NCBI GenBank assembly: GCA_937901435.1
Contig: CALGTJ010000767.1
Span: forward strand, 1-24,562
From: an uncultured Rhodobacter sp.
Lineage (GTDB): Bacteria > Pseudomonadota > Alphaproteobacteria > Rhodobacterales > Rhodobacteraceae
DNA length: 24,562 bases
Direction of reading: 5' to 3'
The stretch's first letter is position 1. Each line of letters opens with the position of its first letter. The position numbers and the translations under genes are program-made. Shown here one piece after another: positions 23,226 through 24,562 of the stretch. Under the pieces are notes generated by a model. The model saw only the letters and a list, made by a program, of their open reading frames with translations, had not been told where the DNA came from and searched no databases.

Positions 23226-24562
23226 ATGAGCGATAGGTTCCGCCTGACCTTGGCACAGCTTAATCCGACCGTGGGGGCGATTGATGCCAACGCGGATCTG
23301 GCCTTTGAGGCGTGGCAGCAAGGCAAAGCGGCGGGCGCTGACATGGTCGCGCTGCCAGAGATGTTTATCACGGGCTACAACGCGCAGGATCTGGTGATGA
23401 AACCGGCGTTTCACCTTGCGGCGATGGCCGCGGTTGATGCGCTTGCGCTGCGCTGCGCGGATGGGCCAGCTTTGGCGATTGGCGGGCCCTATGCCGGGGA
23501 TGACCAGCTTTACAACGCCTATTTCATTCTTCGGGGCGGCAAGGTGGTCAGCCGCGTATTGAAACATCACCTGCCGAACGAGACCGTTTTCGACGAGGTG
23601 CGCGTCTTTGATGCGGGGCCTTTGGGCGGACCCTATTCGGTCGGGGATATTCGCATCGGGTCGCCCATTTGCGAGGACGCGTGGCACGAGGATGTGGCCG
23701 AGACTCTCGCAGAAACGGGCGCGGAATTCCTATTGGTGCCTAATGGATCGCCCTATTACCGCAACAAATTCGAGACCCGCCTGAACCACATGGTCGCCCG
23801 CGTGGTCGAGACGGATCTGCCGCTGATCTATCTCAATATGGTCGGCGGGCAGGACGATCAGATGTTCGACGGTGGCAGTTTTGCGCTTAATCCCGGCGGG
23901 GAACTGGCGGTGCAGATGCCGGTGTTTGACAGCGCCGTGACCCATGTGGATCTGGAACGCGGGGCCGAAGGCTGGCGCGTGGTGTCCGGCGATGTGGCCG
24001 TGCATCCCGGCGAATGGGAGCAGGATTACCGCGTCATGGTCGAAAGTCTGCGTGACTATATGGGCAAGACCGGGTTCAAAAAGGTCGTGCTGGGCCTGTC
24101 CGGCGGCATCGACAGCGCGATTGTCGCCACCATTGCCGCCGATGCGCTGGGGCCGGACAATGTGCGTGGCGTGATGTTGCCGTCTGAATATACCTCGCAG
24201 GACTCGCTGGACGATGCGGCAGGTGTGGCGGCGGCTTTGGGGATACGGTTGGACACGTTGCCAATCTCTGGCCCGCGCGCGGCGGTGACAGAAGCCTTGG
24301 GGCCACTGTTCGAGGGCACGACGCCTGATCTGACAGAAGAAAACATCCAGTCCCGTTTGCGCGGTTTGCTGTTGATGGCGCTGTCCAACAAGTTTGGCGA
24401 GATGGTGCTGACCACGGGCAATAAATCCGAGGTCGCGGTGGGCTATGCCACGATCTACGGCGACATGGCGGGGGGCTATAACCCGATCAAGGACCTCTAC
24501 AAGATGCGGGTGTTTGAAAGCTGCCGCTGGCGCAACGCCAATCACCGCGACTGGATGATGGG
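23226..24562 (+). CDS. nadE: Glutamine-dependent NAD+ synthetase, 3' end outside the window
   Basis: The last step of NAD synthesis: deamido-NAD is amidated with ammonia from glutamine. The visible 445 residues (family about 550) hold an N-terminal nitrilase-fold glutaminase with the triad E45 (LPEMFITGY), K113 (LKHHLPNETVFDE) and C149 (SPICEDAWH), and the synthetase domain with the ATP-PPi loop GLSGGIDSA (290-298) and TTGNKSEVAVGYATIYGDMA. ATG at 23226 has GAGGGAAAG upstream. The frame runs off the window end without a stop. It is divergent from the MORN gene across a 177-base gap. Confidence 0.96.
   Translation, partial: MSDRFRLTLAQLNPTVGAIDANADLAFEAWQQGKAAGADMVALPEMFITGYNAQDLVMKPAFHLAAMAAVDALALRCADGPALAIGGPYAGDDQLYNAYFILRGGKVVSRVLKHHLPNETVFDEVRVFDAGPLGGPYSVGDIRIGSPICEDAWHEDVAETLAETGAEFLLVPNGSPYYRNKFETRLNHMVARVVETDLPLIYLNMVGGQDDQMFDGGSFALNPGGELAVQMPVFDSAVTHVDLERGAEGWRVVSGDVAVHPGEWEQDYRVMVESLRDYMGKTGFKKVVLGLSGGIDSAIVATIAADALGPDNVRGVMLPSEYTSQDSLDDAAGVAAALGIRLDTLPISGPRAAVTEALGPLFEGTTPDLTEENIQSRLRGLLLMALSNKFGEMVLTTGNKSEVAVGYATIYGDMAGGYNPIKDLYKMRVFESCRWRNANHRDWMM

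Noticed and set aside
23049..23687. Upstream extension of the MORN protein frame.
   Set aside because: It would overlap the divergent nadE start and lacks family similarity; the signal peptide starting at 23048 is the natural N-terminus.
23730..24545. 271-codon minus-strand frame within nadE.
   Set aside because: It is a shadow of nadE, whose glutaminase and synthetase motifs are intact.

Overview
The window looks like chromosomal DNA from a Rhodobacteraceae (Roseobacter-group) alphaproteobacterium. Evidence: an F0 cluster atpI-atpB-atpE-atpX(b')-atpF with no F1 genes beside it; AtpB, b' and b proteins of the rhodobacterial type; a free-standing Hint-domain protein of a kind common in this family; a leuA-mreBCD-mrdAB block; high GC; and frequent GTG/TTG starts. 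No rRNA, tRNA, CRISPR array, transposase or integrase was seen, so this is mostly ordinary core genome with small regulatory novelties.

Layout. 1-2.4 kb: a truncated FMN azoreductase gene (minus, apparent ATT start) diverges from a LysR regulator gene across a perfect inverted repeat; an EamA transporter gene is coupled to lysR. 2.5-2.9 kb: an ArsR regulator with a palindromic operator. 3.0-5.75 kb: the F0 ATP synthase operon, with a promoter candidate and a strong intrinsic terminator. 5.75-8.6 kb (minus): a 46-codon small ORF, a FadR/FCD regulator, an OmpA-like lipoprotein and an AraC-MGMT DNA repair fusion. 8.67-9.7 kb (minus): a Hint protein. 9.8-11.5 kb (plus): nth and an adenosine-kinase-like gene, overlapping. 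11.6-20.6 kb (minus, transcribed from right to left): leucine leader peptide, cupin, leuA, a 334-base gap, then mreB, mreC, mreD, mrdA (PBP2), mrdB (RodA) and a GhrA-like dehydrogenase. 20.8-21.5 kb (plus): an SDR. 21.6-23.05 kb (minus): a secreted MORN-repeat protein. 23.2 kb to the end (plus): glutamine-dependent NAD synthetase, cut by the window edge.

How the genes work together. The mre/mrd genes make the cell-elongation machinery (MreB filament, MreC/MreD link, RodA polymerase, PBP2 transpeptidase) and are tightly coupled by overlaps of 1 to 8 bases. AtpI/a/c/b'/b form the membrane half of ATP synthase. The cupin-leuA pair appears to be controlled by leucine through a leader peptide.

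Most interesting signals. (1) A 12-codon leader ORF with six Leu codons, four consecutive, sits upstream of cupin-leuA. Its Leu codons overlap the anti-Shine-Dalgarno arm of a helix that would hide the cupin ribosome site. (2) The mrdA start region is tandemly triplicated into two 4-codon minicistrons chained by ATGA overlaps between mreD and mrdA. (3) The MORN protein has 18 exact 23-residue repeats arranged as two copies of a nine-repeat block. (4) A hairpin-plus-motif element recurs three times after gene ends. (5) azoR apparently starts with ATT. I saw no clear, wholly new multi-gene system.
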